A DNA stretch of 15,052 bases. It comes from Candidatus Cellulosilyticum pullistercoris (GTDB lineage: Bacteria > Bacillota > Clostridia > Lachnospirales > Cellulosilyticaceae). The stretch's first letter is position 1; every line of letters starts with the position of its first letter. Below the pieces are notes generated by a model. It was not told the origin of the DNA. It made no database searches and saw only the letters and a program-made list of their open reading frames with translations. The translations under genes were made by a program, and so were the position numbers. Location: NCBI GenBank assembly GCA_018883705.1, contig JAHLFQ010000152.1:1-15052 (forward strand). The letters are read 5' to 3'. Below, piece by piece: positions 1 to 6,721 of the stretch.

Positions 1-833
1 GAACCTGCTTCTTCTTTATAGGGAGAAGTCTTATAATAAACATCATCATCAAAAACTGAGCTTACTATTCCACCACCTAGAAGAAATGGCTTCTTATCCG
101 CTAGCATTTCTGTTCTAACAATGATAATACCACTTCCAAATGGCGCGTACATCTTATGCCCTGAAAATACCAAAGCATCAAGAGCCTCCTCTTGACAACT
201 TCCCTTCATATTAATGGCACGATGTGCTACAAGCTGAGCTGCATCTACAATGATCTTAGCGCCATATTTATGTGCAATTCTTGCTGCCTTATGTATAGGA
301 TTTACATATCCTGTAACATTAGACGCTCCTGTCATCGTCACATATTTAATTGTTCCTTGAGCTCGTTTTAGCTTTTCTTCTAATTCATCCAAATTTATCT
401 TGCCTTCATCATCTACTTCACAATAATATGGTTTTGCCAGTTCTCGCCAAGGCAAATCATTTGCATGATGCTCCATCCTAGTGGTAAGTATTTTTTGGCT
501 ATTTCTATCACAGAGCATATTAGCTAGGGCATTGATGCCTTCTGTTGTATTTTTTACATAAATCACTTCATATCCTTCTTCAGGAGACAAATTAAAAAAA
601 TGCAATACCTCTTGTCTCGAAATCTCATATGCATTGGTACAATACGAAGATTTATGACCTCCTCTTCCTACAGAACCATACATTAATATATTTTCGTAAA
701 TGAATTCATCAACTTTTTTTAGAGAAGGAGTAGTTGCTGCATTATCAAAATTTATAGGAACAACCTCTTGACCATTTTCTAGTGTCACAAATGTATCAAT
801 TCCATTAAATAATTCTCGATAGCTTTCACTCAT
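1..833 (-). CDS. Class V aminotransferase / cysteine desulfurase-like protein (partial, 3' end outside window)
   Basis: A continuous reading frame of 277 residues runs from an ATG at 831-833 to the window edge, where the C-terminus is lost. It is a fold-type I PLP enzyme of the NifS/SufS superfamily. Visible landmarks are FDNAATTP (about 29-36), the EHHAND stretch (121-126) typical of SufS-like enzymes, the PLP-ring aspartate and following glutamine in IVDAAQ (D197, Q200), and the Schiff-base lysine in SGHKMYAPFG (K227). A good ribosome binding site, AAGGGGTGA, precedes the ATG by about eight bases. The family transfers sulfur from cysteine or performs related C-S or C-N lyase chemistry; which substrate this one uses cannot be told, because the C-terminal part that carries the desulfurase cysteine loop is missing. 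The gene follows the DUF1836 gene on the same strand and probably has its own promoter (860-888). No Fe-S scaffold gene lies upstream, so a role as the housekeeping Fe-S desulfurase is not supported. Confidence 0.85.
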   Translation of the reverse strand, partial: MSESYRELFNGIDTFVTLENGQEVVPINFDNAATTPSLKKVDEFIYENILMYGSVGRGGHKSSYCTNAYEISRQEVLHFFNLSPEEGYEVIYVKNTTEGINALANMLCDRNSQKILTTRMEHHANDLPWRELAKPYYCEVDDEGKINLDELEEKLKRAQGTIKYVTMTGASNVTGYVNPIHKAARIAHKYGAKIIVDAAQLVAHRAINMKGSCQEEALDALVFSGHKMYAPFGSGIIIVRTEMLADKKPFLLGGGIVSSVFDDDVYYKTSPYKEEAG

Positions 834-859
834 TAATTTTTTCACCCCTTTTCTAAAAA

Positions 860-888
860 AGTATATTCTATATAAAACCTTTTATGAA
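860..888 (-). promoter_or_regulatory. Predicted sigma-A promoter of the class V aminotransferase gene
   Basis: Read on the minus strand: a -35-like TTCATA (883-888), a 17-nt spacer and a -10 TATACT (860-865), about 27 bases before the start codon. The -35 is only a 4/6 match, so transcription could also come from the DUF1836 gene upstream. Confidence 0.45.
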
Positions 889-927
889 CGTCCCCTATTT
901 ATTTTGGATAATTTACCTTACTTTTTA

Positions 928-1551
928 TTATTTTACATCATCCATATAAGAAACTTTATGGGTAATTGAACTAATTTTTTCGTCTATAATCTTTTCAGCT
1001 AAACGTTTATAATAATTTGCCTTCTCAGTCAGGAAAATAACTTCTAACATACTACTTAATTTTTCATGATCGATATCTTTACTATCAAATCCTATCTTAT
1101 CTATTTCTTGGCTTACATATTCATTTATTCTAATAGTTTCCACTTCAAATTCATCTGCACAAATTACTTTGCTATCTAAATAAATCTGATAGATACAAGC
1201 AAGTAATTCTTCATTGACTTTATCATCTTTTATAATGGTGCCGAATAAACTTTTAATATCTCCTATGGTTAGTACCTGTTTAAGCTCATAAAGTAAAATC
1301 ATCAAAAGTACATGTTCCTTAGTATATTTTTTCTTTACAGCGCGCATTAATAATTTATCTTTTGTGTAATTGTTAATCATAGTCTTGGTAAGAAGCTTAT
1401 CCCCTTCATACCTTTTGGTATGATTTAAGTTATCTTCAAATAGTGTAATCACTTGATCCATATATAAATCTAAGTTAGGTATACTCTCTAACTCTATTTT
1501 TTCTTTTAAATTAAGCATGTTTATCATTTGTTTTAATTCTTCTTGATTCAT
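928..1551 (-). CDS. DUF1836 domain-containing protein
   Basis: A 207-residue protein without membrane segments. It carries the recognisable DUF1836 pattern: LDLYMDQV at about 27-34, then LTKTMINNYTKDKLL at about 54-68, and a following helical region with YTKEHVLLMILLYELKQ and a LTIGDIKSLF turn. In this family the N-terminal half resembles a MerR-like helix-turn-helix, so a DNA-binding role has been suggested, but no function is established. The ATG at 1549-1551 is preceded by GTAGGAGG with five bases of spacing, which fixes the start. The gene is transcribed away from the divergent trhA gene and towards the class V aminotransferase 94 bases downstream, with no clear terminator between them, so the two may be partly co-transcribed. 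Confidence 0.85.
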   Translation of the reverse strand: MNQEELKQMINMLNLKEKIELESIPNLDLYMDQVITLFEDNLNHTKRYEGDKLLTKTMINNYTKDKLLMRAVKKKYTKEHVLLMILLYELKQVLTIGDIKSLFGTIIKDDKVNEELLACIYQIYLDSKVICADEFEVETIRINEYVSQEIDKIGFDSKDIDHEKLSSMLEVIFLTEKANYYKRLAEKIIDEKISSITHKVSYMDDVK

Positions 1552-1644
1552 CCTAGCCTCCTACTAAAAACTGTTACTTTATCTCTATCCTAAATTATAC
1601 CTATTTAATAAAACCTACGTACCAATTATTTTCTATATGTTACT

Positions 1645-1673
1645 ATGATACACATAACATTTTTTTTAATCAA
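1645..1673 (-). promoter_or_regulatory. Predicted sigma-A promoter of the DUF1836 gene
   Basis: Minus strand: TTGATT (1668-1673), a 17-nt spacer, TATCAT (1645-1650). A second isolated TATAAT lies closer to the gene at about 1594-1599 but has no good -35 element. Confidence 0.5.
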
Positions 1674-1696
1674 GTAATTTCATCTTTTAAACTACA

Positions 1697-1726
1697 TTGA
1701 CTAATATATGTATAATATGATATATT
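1697..1726 (+). promoter_or_regulatory. Predicted sigma-A promoter of the trhA-like gene
   Basis: TTGACT (1697-1702), an 18-nt spacer and TATATT (1721-1726), placing the transcription start near 1733, just before the inverted repeat at 1737-1765. Several other AT-rich -10-like hexamers overlap (TATAAT at 1711), so the exact -10 is uncertain. Confidence 0.45.
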
Positions 1727-1736
1727 TTAAATACAA

Positions 1737-1765
1737 TAATAAGTAGTATTGATAACTACTTATTA
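1737..1765. promoter_or_regulatory. Perfect 11-bp inverted repeat in the trhA leader (candidate operator or hairpin)
   Basis: The arms TAATAAGTAGT (1737-1747) and ACTACTTATTA (1755-1765) are exact reverse complements around a 7-nt loop (ATTGATA). The element begins at about +4 of the predicted transcript and ends six bases before the ribosome binding site GAAGGGATGA. There is no T-run after it, so it is not a terminator. It could be a repressor operator (position downstream of the -10) or an RNA hairpin near the start site. Confidence 0.6.
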
Positions 1766-1784
1766 AAGTTGAAGGGATGATATT

Positions 1785-2426
1785 TTGAAAAATTATATTA
1801 GAGAACCAGTTAACGCACTCACACACTTATTAGGAGCTGTGTTATCCATTATTGGAACAATTGTACTATTTAACTATACAGAAGCTCCACTTAATCCAGT
1901 CGCGATTATATCCATTCTTATCTTCGGAATCAGCTTAGCCGCTCTTTATACAACTAGTGGTATTTATCACTTAGTCCATACAACAGATGCTATTTTAACT
2001 AAACTCAGAAAACTCGACCATTCTATGATTTTCCTTTTAATTGCAGGTTCCTATACTCCATTTTGTATGCTCTCTTTATCAGGTGCCTGGCAATGGAGCA
2101 TCATTATCATTGTTTGGAGTCTTGCACTCATTGGTATTAGTTTAAAAATGTTTTGGATAGATATGCCTAGATGGCTTTCAACAGTTTTTTATATTGGTAT
2201 GGGCTGGATTGCTCTTTTTGCCCTAAAACCTTTATATGATTCACTTTCCATGGGTGGATTCTTTTTCCTCCTACTAGGTGGTATCATGTATACTATTGGC
2301 GGTATCATCTATGGTATTAAGAAACCTAATTTTTCACCTGAATTTGGTTTTCATGAAATTTTCCATATTTTTGTTTTGCTTGGAAGCTTTTGTCACTATT
2401 GGTCTATCTTTAAGTATGTCATCTAA
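1785..2426 (+). CDS. trhA: TrhA / hemolysin III family membrane protein (PAQR superfamily)
   Basis: 213 residues, close to the usual length of the family, with seven hydrophobic segments spread over the whole chain. The family signatures are present: REPVNALTHLLG at the N-terminus (about 6-17), the S-x3-H motif in SGIYH (S58, H62), the aspartate of LDHS (D78), and the C-terminal H-x3-H (H190, H194). These S/D/H residues form the metal site in the PAQR/CREST superfamily. Members sit in the cytoplasmic membrane; bacterial ones are linked to membrane fluidity or energetics, and the name hemolysin III is historical and does not prove toxin activity. The start is TTG: an ATG seven bases earlier (1778-1780) meets a stop after two codons, while TTG at 1785 has GAAGGGATGA upstream. 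The gene has its own promoter and a perfect inverted repeat in its leader, and converges on nfnB across a bidirectional terminator. Confidence 0.9.
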   Translation: MKNYIREPVNALTHLLGAVLSIIGTIVLFNYTEAPLNPVAIISILIFGISLAALYTTSGIYHLVHTTDAILTKLRKLDHSMIFLLIAGSYTPFCMLSLSGAWQWSIIIIVWSLALIGISLKMFWIDMPRWLSTVFYIGMGWIALFALKPLYDSLSMGGFFFLLLGGIMYTIGGIIYGIKKPNFSPEFGFHEIFHIFVLLGSFCHYWSIFKYVI

Positions 2427-2440
2427 ACATATTAAATATA

Positions 2441-2572
2441 CTTTCTAAGGCTCTAGCCATCTTTTAGCTTGAAGCTTATGATATAGATTCACCTGGAGAG
2501 AATACAGATGGCTTCGCTGTAAAATGACATTCAGGTGAAGGTAACTACTTTGATAACTGTACAGGATTTTAA
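2441..2572 (+). pseudogene. Decayed remnant of a pectate lyase-like (right-handed beta-helix, PL9-type) gene
   Basis: In the frame beginning at 2441, translation between 2468 and 2569 reads LEAYDIDSPGENTDGFAVK, an in-frame TGA (2525-2527), then HSGEGNYFDNCTGF, ending in TAA (2570-2572); a TAG lies at 2465-2467. The pattern S-P-G-E-N-x-D-G-F-A-x-K-(L)-x-x-G-x-G-N-x-F-x-x-C is what I recall from the calcium-binding core of family 9 pectate lyases and related parallel beta-helix proteins, where a leucine usually follows the lysine. One T-to-G change (TTA to TGA) would explain the internal stop. Only about 35 residues can be recognised, against several hundred in an intact enzyme, so this is a fragment without function. 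There is no start codon or ribosome binding site of its own. The call rests on motif recall and not on a search. Confidence 0.5.
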
Positions 2573-2580
2573 TGATAACA

Positions 2581-2618
2581 AAAAGAGGAGATGTTGCTTC
2601 TTACAACATCTCCTTTTT
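2581..2618. terminator. Bidirectional Rho-independent terminator between trhA and nfnB
   Basis: Stem arms AGGAGATGTTG (2586-2596) and CAACATCTCCT (2604-2614) are perfectly complementary with a 7-nt loop. TTTTT follows on the plus strand, and the AAAA before the left arm gives a T-run for minus-strand transcripts, so it serves both converging genes. Confidence 0.9.
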
Positions 2619-2651
2619 CTATACTAAATTTTAAATAGGATACTTATTATT

Positions 2652-4037
2652 TTACTTTGCCTTAATGTATTCATCTATAGCTGCTGCTGCTTTCTTACCA
2701 GCTCCCATAGCTAGAATAACTGTTGCCGCGCCAGTAACAGCATCTCCACCAGCGTATACACCTTCTCTAGTTGTCAGACCTGTCTCTTCTTCTGTAATAA
2801 TGCAACCACGTTTATTGGTTTCAAGACCTTTTGTTGTACTTCTAATAAGTGGATTAGGACTGGTACCAATAGCCATAATTGCACAATCAATATCAAGTAC
2901 AAAATTAGATCCTTCTTTTACTATTGGTCTTCTTCTACCTGATTCATCCGGCTCACCAAGTTCCATTTCTACACATTCTACTCCACTTACCCAACCATCT
3001 TTACCAAGGATTTGTACTGGGTTTGTAAGGTTTTTAAAGATAATGCCCTCTTCTTTAGCATGCTCTACTTCTTCACGTCTAGCTGGCATTTCTTCTTCAC
3101 CACGGCGGTAAACGATATATACATTTTCTGCTCCCAGACGTTTTGCACATCTTGCAGCATCCATAGCTACATTACCGCCTCCAAATACAGCTACACTCTT
3201 GCTATTTTTAATAGGGGTATCGCTACCTTCTTTATAAGCTTTCATTAAATTAACTCTTGTTAAGAACTCATTTGCTGAATAGACAGCATTTAAGTTTTCT
3301 CCTGGGATATTCATAAAGTTTGGAAGACCTGCACCAGAACCTATAAAAACTGCCTCATATCCCTGTTCAAAAAGCTCATCCACAGAAAGGACTTTACCAA
3401 TAACCATATTAGTAAGTACTTCAACGCCCATTGCTTTTAGATTATCGATTTCCTTTTGAACAATAACTTTTGGAAGCCTAAACTCTGGAATACCATAAAC
3501 AAGTACACCACCTGCTAAGTGAAGCGCTTCAAATACAGTTACTTTATAACCTTTTTTAGCTAAGTCACCTGCACAAGTAAGACCAGCTGGTCCTGCTCCT
3601 ACAATCGCTACTCTATGTCCATTAGATTCTGGTACCTTTACTTCTTCTTTGCTATTAGCCATATGATAATCTGCTACAAAACGTTCAAGACGACCAATAC
3701 CAACACTTTCTGTTTTAATACCTCTTACACACTTAGATTCACACTGTGTTTCCTGAGGGCAAACTCTACCACATACAGCTGGTAAACTGCTAGATTCATG
3801 AATCACTTCATAAGCCTTTTCAAGATTACCTTTTTGAATCTCTGAAATAAAACCTGGAATATTAACATTAACAGGACAACCATTTACACAAGGTGAATTT
3901 TTACAATTCAAGCAGCGACTTGCTTCTTCTTGTGCCATTTCTAAAGTATAGCCTAATGCAACCTCCTCAAAATTTCCACTTCTTACAATAGGGTCTTGTA
4001 CTGGCATTTCTAATTTCTTAGGACTCATATTTGGCAT
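2652..4037 (-). CDS. nfnB: NADH-dependent ferredoxin:NADP+ oxidoreductase, large subunit (NfnB; often annotated as glutamate synthase small chain)
   Basis: 461 residues. The N-terminus has two cysteine clusters for two [4Fe-4S] centres: C42, C45, C50, C54 and C89, C93, C99, C103. A FAD dinucleotide fold begins at VAIVGAGPAG (143-152), an NADP(H) fold at VAVFGGGNVAMD (282-293) with the arginine pair in VYRRGEEEMPARREE, and the family ends with GVYAGGDAVTGAATVI (427-441). This layout is shared by GltD and NfnB. Because the gene directly follows nfnA and no glutamate synthase large subunit is nearby, NfnB is the better call. The NfnAB complex is cytosolic and bifurcates electrons: it couples exergonic ferredoxin oxidation and NADH oxidation to the reduction of two NADP+, or runs in reverse. 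The ATG (4035-4037) abuts the nfnA stop codon, and its ribosome binding site GGAGGTG lies inside the nfnA end, indicating translational coupling. Confidence 0.9.
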   Translation of the reverse strand: MPNMSPKKLEMPVQDPIVRSGNFEEVALGYTLEMAQEEASRCLNCKNSPCVNGCPVNVNIPGFISEIQKGNLEKAYEVIHESSSLPAVCGRVCPQETQCESKCVRGIKTESVGIGRLERFVADYHMANSKEEVKVPESNGHRVAIVGAGPAGLTCAGDLAKKGYKVTVFEALHLAGGVLVYGIPEFRLPKVIVQKEIDNLKAMGVEVLTNMVIGKVLSVDELFEQGYEAVFIGSGAGLPNFMNIPGENLNAVYSANEFLTRVNLMKAYKEGSDTPIKNSKSVAVFGGGNVAMDAARCAKRLGAENVYIVYRRGEEEMPARREEVEHAKEEGIIFKNLTNPVQILGKDGWVSGVECVEMELGEPDESGRRRPIVKEGSNFVLDIDCAIMAIGTSPNPLIRSTTKGLETNKRGCIITEEETGLTTREGVYAGGDAVTGAATVILAMGAGKKAAAAIDEYIKAK

Positions 4038-4874
4038 TTATTTCACCTCCATTAGATTACAGTGATGTTCTAAGGCATTTCTCTCAAAGTCTTTATACAT
4101 ACTTGACCTAGATATTACTTCATCAAAATCCACTTCATGACCATCAAAATCAGGTCCATCAACGCAAGCAAATTTTACTTTTCCCCCTACAGTTAAACGG
4201 CATCCGCCACACATTCCTGTCCCATCAATCATAATAGGATTCATACTAACCACAGTTTTCACATTATATTTTTTAGTTAATTCACAAACAAACTTCATCA
4301 TAATGAGTGGTCCTATAGCAATCACTTCATCATACTCATTACCTTCTTTAATCAGTCTTTCAAGCGCTGCTGTAACAAGTCCCTTCTCACCATAACTACC
4401 ATCATCTGTCATAATAAATAAGCGATTACTTGCGGCTTTAAATTCGTCTTCTAAAATGACTAAATCTTTATTTCTAAATCCAGCCACAACATCTACTTCT
4501 GCTCCTAAGTGATGAAGCTTCTTAGCAATGGGATAAGCAATAGCAGACCCTACTCCTCCACCAATAACAGCAACTTTTTTAAGGCCTTCTACATGAGAAG
4601 CTACACCTAATGGTCCTACAAAATCACATAAGTAATCTCCTTCTTCAAGAGCACTTAATGCCTTAGTTGTTTTACCTACAATTTGAAAAATAATTGTGAC
4701 AGTCCCTCTTTCTCTGTCAAAATCAGCAATAGTCAATGGGATACGTTCTCCTTCTTCATCCACTCTTAAGATAATGAATTGTCCAGGTTCTGCTTTTCTT
4801 GCAATAAATGGCGCATCAATATCCATTAGCATGACTGTTTCATTTAGTACTTTCTTTTTTACAATCTTGTACAT
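4038..4874 (-). CDS. nfnA: NADH-dependent ferredoxin:NADP+ oxidoreductase, small subunit (NfnA; ferredoxin-NADP reductase-like)
   Basis: 278 residues from the ATG at 4872-4874; an in-frame ATG six codons earlier (4890-4892) is less likely because GAGGGGG lies between the two and is spaced correctly for the inner one. The protein has the ferredoxin-reductase/PyrK-like fold: an FAD-binding AEPGQF (28-33) and RIPLTI (44-49), an NAD-binding VAVIGGGVGS (101-110), and a C-terminal [2Fe-2S] motif with C222, C225 and C237 in MCGGCR...FACVDGPDF. In this family the cluster is held by three cysteines and one aspartate; D217 is the nearest candidate upstream. The subunit takes up NADH and holds the bifurcating partner site while NfnB carries FAD, two [4Fe-4S] clusters and the NADP site. 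A 7-bp palindrome lies just before the gene. Confidence 0.9.
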   Translation of the reverse strand: MYKIVKKKVLNETVMLMDIDAPFIARKAEPGQFIILRVDEEGERIPLTIADFDRERGTVTIIFQIVGKTTKALSALEEGDYLCDFVGPLGVASHVEGLKKVAVIGGGVGSAIAYPIAKKLHHLGAEVDVVAGFRNKDLVILEDEFKAASNRLFIMTDDGSYGEKGLVTAALERLIKEGNEYDEVIAIGPLIMMKFVCELTKKYNVKTVVSMNPIMIDGTGMCGGCRLTVGGKVKFACVDGPDFDGHEVDFDEVISRSSMYKDFERNALEHHCNLMEVK

Positions 4875-4886
4875 AAAATCCCCCTC

Positions 4887-4904
4887 TAACATTTAATAAT
4901 GTTA
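4887..4904. promoter_or_regulatory. Short palindrome in front of nfnA, with a weak promoter
   Basis: TAACATT (4887-4893) and AATGTTA (4898-4904) are exact reverse complements around TAAT. A possible minus-strand promoter, TAGACA (4916-4921), 17-nt spacer, TATTAA (4893-4898), overlaps it. That promoter would leave a leader of only about 12 bases before the nfnA start, so either the true promoter differs or transcription comes through from adh. The palindrome does not fit the Rex consensus well. Confidence 0.3.
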
Positions 4905-4934
4905 TATTCTATTTTTGTCTATTAAAAATATAAG

Positions 4935-4968
4935 TAAAAATATAAGGCCACGATTGTCTCGTAGCCCT
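4935..4968 (-). terminator. Rho-independent terminator of the alcohol dehydrogenase gene
   Basis: On the minus strand a 10-bp stem (AGGGCTACGA with TCGTGGCCTT, two wobble pairs) around a 5-nt loop, 4944-4968, is followed by TATATTTTTA. It separates adh from nfnAB. Confidence 0.75.
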
Positions 4969-4985
4969 ATATTAACTAATCCCTA

Positions 4986-6155
4986 TTAGAAATTAACATC
5001 TTCACCATAATAGGTACAAGCTAATACTTTACGCATGAGTTCTACATCAGTCGCTCTTGGATTCGAACCTGTACAAGGATCTAATACCGCATTCTCTGCA
5101 ATAAAATCTAATGTTGCTTTAAATTGATCTTCTGGTACACCGTACGCTTTATAGCTATTTGGTATATTAAGCTTATCGTTTAATGTACGGATAGAAGTAA
5201 CTAAAGAATCTGTAAGTTGTTTATCTGTACCACCTGGAAGACCAAGCATCCTTGCAATATCAGCAAAACGTTCCATGCAGACCTTTGAATTATACTGAAT
5301 CACATAAGGAAGCATAATCGCGTTACAGCAACCATGAGGAATATCATATTGTGCACCCACTTTATGCGCAAGACTATGTACAATACCTAGAAGTGCATTA
5401 GAAAATGCCATACCTGCTAAACACTGTGCGATGTGCATTTTACCTCTTGCTTCAACATTATTATTATAAGAATCTATAATGCTATCATAAATATCAGAAA
5501 TTGCCTTTAATGCTAATGGATCAGAAAATGGTGAACGTGCTGTTGCTACATAAGCTTCAATAGCATGAGTCAGTGCATCCATTCCTGTATGCGCCGTTAA
5601 TTTCTGTGGCATAGTCAAAGGAATGTCAGTATCTAAAATAGCAATATCAGGAGTGATTTCAAAATCGGCAAGTGGATATTTAATATGCGTACTGTAATCT
5701 GTAATAACAGAGAAAGCTGTAACTTCTGTGGCTGTTCCACTTGTTGATGGAATCGCTACGAAAATAGCTTTCTTTCTAAGCTGTGGTATAGAAAATGGAT
5801 CTTTGATATCATCAAAAGTAAGCTCTGGATGTTCATAAAATACCCACATAGCTTTTGCTGCATCAATAGGTGACCCCCCACCAATTGATACAATAACATC
5901 TGGCTCAAACTCTTGCATGACTTTAGCACCGCGAAAAACAGTTTCAATAGATGGGTCTGGTTCTACACCTTCAAATAGTAATACTTCAAGACCTGTCTCT
6001 TTTAAAACATCCTCAACACGTTGTAGAAAGCCACCTTTCTTCATAGAGCTGCCACCTGTTATCACAATGGCTTTTTTACGTCCTTTTAAATTCTTAAGTT
6101 CATTAATTGCACCTGATCCAAAATAAATATCCCTTGGTAATGTAAATCTTGCCAT
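4986..6155 (-). CDS. Iron-containing alcohol dehydrogenase
   Basis: 389 residues, the normal size for a group III (iron-dependent) alcohol dehydrogenase. The N-terminal Rossmann-like half contains the NAD(P)-binding GGGSPIDAAKAM (92-103) and the IPSTSGTATEVT loop (135-146). The C-terminal helical half carries the metal ligands in the family spacing: D193 and H197 in GMDALTHAIEAY, H260 in GIVHSLAH, and H274 in DIPHG. It reduces aldehydes or ketones to alcohols with NAD(P)H in the cytosol, or the reverse; the exact substrate (ethanal, butanal, lactaldehyde, propanediol) cannot be read from the sequence. The ATG at 6153-6155 has AGGAGGG six bases upstream. The gene is monocistronic, with a strong promoter overlapped by a Rex-like operator and its own terminator, so induction at high NADH/NAD+ ratio is expected. 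The nfnAB pair downstream also acts on the NAD(P)H balance. Confidence 0.92.
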   Translation of the reverse strand: MARFTLPRDIYFGSGAINELKNLKGRKKAIVITGGSSMKKGGFLQRVEDVLKETGLEVLLFEGVEPDPSIETVFRGAKVMQEFEPDVIVSIGGGSPIDAAKAMWVFYEHPELTFDDIKDPFSIPQLRKKAIFVAIPSTSGTATEVTAFSVITDYSTHIKYPLADFEITPDIAILDTDIPLTMPQKLTAHTGMDALTHAIEAYVATARSPFSDPLALKAISDIYDSIIDSYNNNVEARGKMHIAQCLAGMAFSNALLGIVHSLAHKVGAQYDIPHGCCNAIMLPYVIQYNSKVCMERFADIARMLGLPGGTDKQLTDSLVTSIRTLNDKLNIPNSYKAYGVPEDQFKATLDFIAENAVLDPCTGSNPRATDVELMRKVLACTYYGEDVNF

Positions 6156-6202
6156 TCTAATCCCTCCTAATTTGTTTGAGATTTATTAATTGCTAAGTTA
6201 CA

Positions 6203-6220
6203 TCGTTAATTTATTAACAC
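6203..6220. promoter_or_regulatory. Rex-like operator at the adh promoter
   Basis: The 18 bases TCGTTAATTTATTAACAC match the clostridial Rex consensus TTGTTAA-N4-TTAACAA at 12 of its 14 fixed positions; the core GTTAA-TTTA-TTAAC is a perfect inverted repeat. It lies directly downstream of the predicted -10 and covers the predicted transcription start, the usual place for a repressor. Rex releases DNA when NADH is high, which would switch on this dehydrogenase. The rex gene itself is not in the window. Confidence 0.65.
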
Positions 6221-6224
6221 TAAA

Positions 6225-6253
6225 ATTTTATCACATTTTTTCATTTTTTTCAA
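6225..6253 (-). promoter_or_regulatory. Predicted sigma-A promoter of adh
   Basis: Minus strand: TTGAAA (6248-6253), a 17-nt spacer, TAAAAT (6225-6230). The transcription start is expected near 6218, inside the Rex-like box. The leader would be about 63 nt. Confidence 0.65.
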
Positions 6254-6351
6254 TAACATTTATAATATTTTCATTTTTAAAATATAATATATCCCGCTAT
6301 TTTAGGCATCTAAATAATGATGGTTTCTATTTAATTAAAATTTTATACATC

Positions 6352-6381
6352 AAAAAAGGCGATGCCTAATGGCATCACCTT
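6352..6381 (-). terminator. Rho-independent terminator of the cold shock gene
   Basis: On the minus strand AAGGTGATGCC pairs with GGCATCGCCTT (6356-6381) around a 4-nt loop ATTA, with one wobble pair, followed by TTTTTT. It starts 14 bases after the stop codon. Confidence 0.9.
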
Positions 6382-6395
6382 ATATTTACTAATGA

Positions 6396-6593
6396 TTAGT
6401 GTTTTACAACGTTAGCAGCTTGTGGTCCTCTGTTTCCTTCAACGATTTCGAATTCAACTTCTTGACCTTCTTCTAATGTTTTGAATCCATCTCCTTGGAT
6501 AGCTGTGAAGTGTACGAAAATGTCATCTCCACCTTCTCTTTCGATAAATCCGAAACCTTTTTCTGCATTGAACCATTTAACTTTACCTGTCAT
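6396..6593 (-). CDS. csp: Cold shock protein (CspA/CspB family)
   Basis: 65 residues, the full length of a single cold shock domain. RNP1 is KGFGFI (12-17) and RNP2 is DIFVHF (24-29), with the expected aromatic residues at W8, F9, F14, F16, F26 and F29 for stacking on single-stranded nucleic acid. Such proteins bind ssDNA and RNA in the cytoplasm and act as RNA chaperones, in cold and often also in normal growth. The ATG at 6591-6593 is preceded by AAAGGAGGCC. The gene stands alone with a strong promoter about 130 bases upstream, leaving the long untranslated leader that is usual for cold shock mRNAs, and a terminator right behind it. Which paralogue it is cannot be said from this window. Confidence 0.95.
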   Translation of the reverse strand: MTGKVKWFNAEKGFGFIEREGGDDIFVHFTAIQGDGFKTLEEGQEVEFEIVEGNRGPQAANVVKH

Positions 6594-6715
6594 GTTAAGC
6601 GGCCTCCTTTAAAATAATTTATTGCTAAAACACTGCTACGCAAAACGCTCTTCGGTCTTGCCTAATTTTGTTACAAGAGGCCTATCTTCGTTTTTGTTTC
6701 AATATTTTAACTTAC
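6594..6715 (-). promoter_or_regulatory. Long 5' leader of the cold shock mRNA with a possible anti-Shine-Dalgarno
   Basis: About 120 untranslated bases lie between the predicted transcription start and the csp start codon. Within it, GGCCUCUU (plus-strand 6675-6682) can pair over eight positions, one of them a G-U, with AGGAGGCC (6601-6608), which is the ribosome binding site. This could hold the site closed in one fold and open it in another. Long structured leaders that respond to temperature are known for csp genes; this particular pairing is inference. Confidence 0.45.
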
Positions 6716-6721
6716 GTGTAT

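Noticed and set aside
2665..3248. Two overlapping plus-strand open frames
   Set aside because: Antisense to nfnB, whose Fe-S, FAD and NADP motifs are complete; the frames have low-complexity Ser/Pro or Phe/Cys-rich translations.
4887..4904. Rex operator in front of nfnA
   Set aside because: TAACATT-N4-AATGTTA does not match TTGTTAA-N4-TTAACAA; the half-sites have a different sequence. Kept only as an unidentified palindrome.
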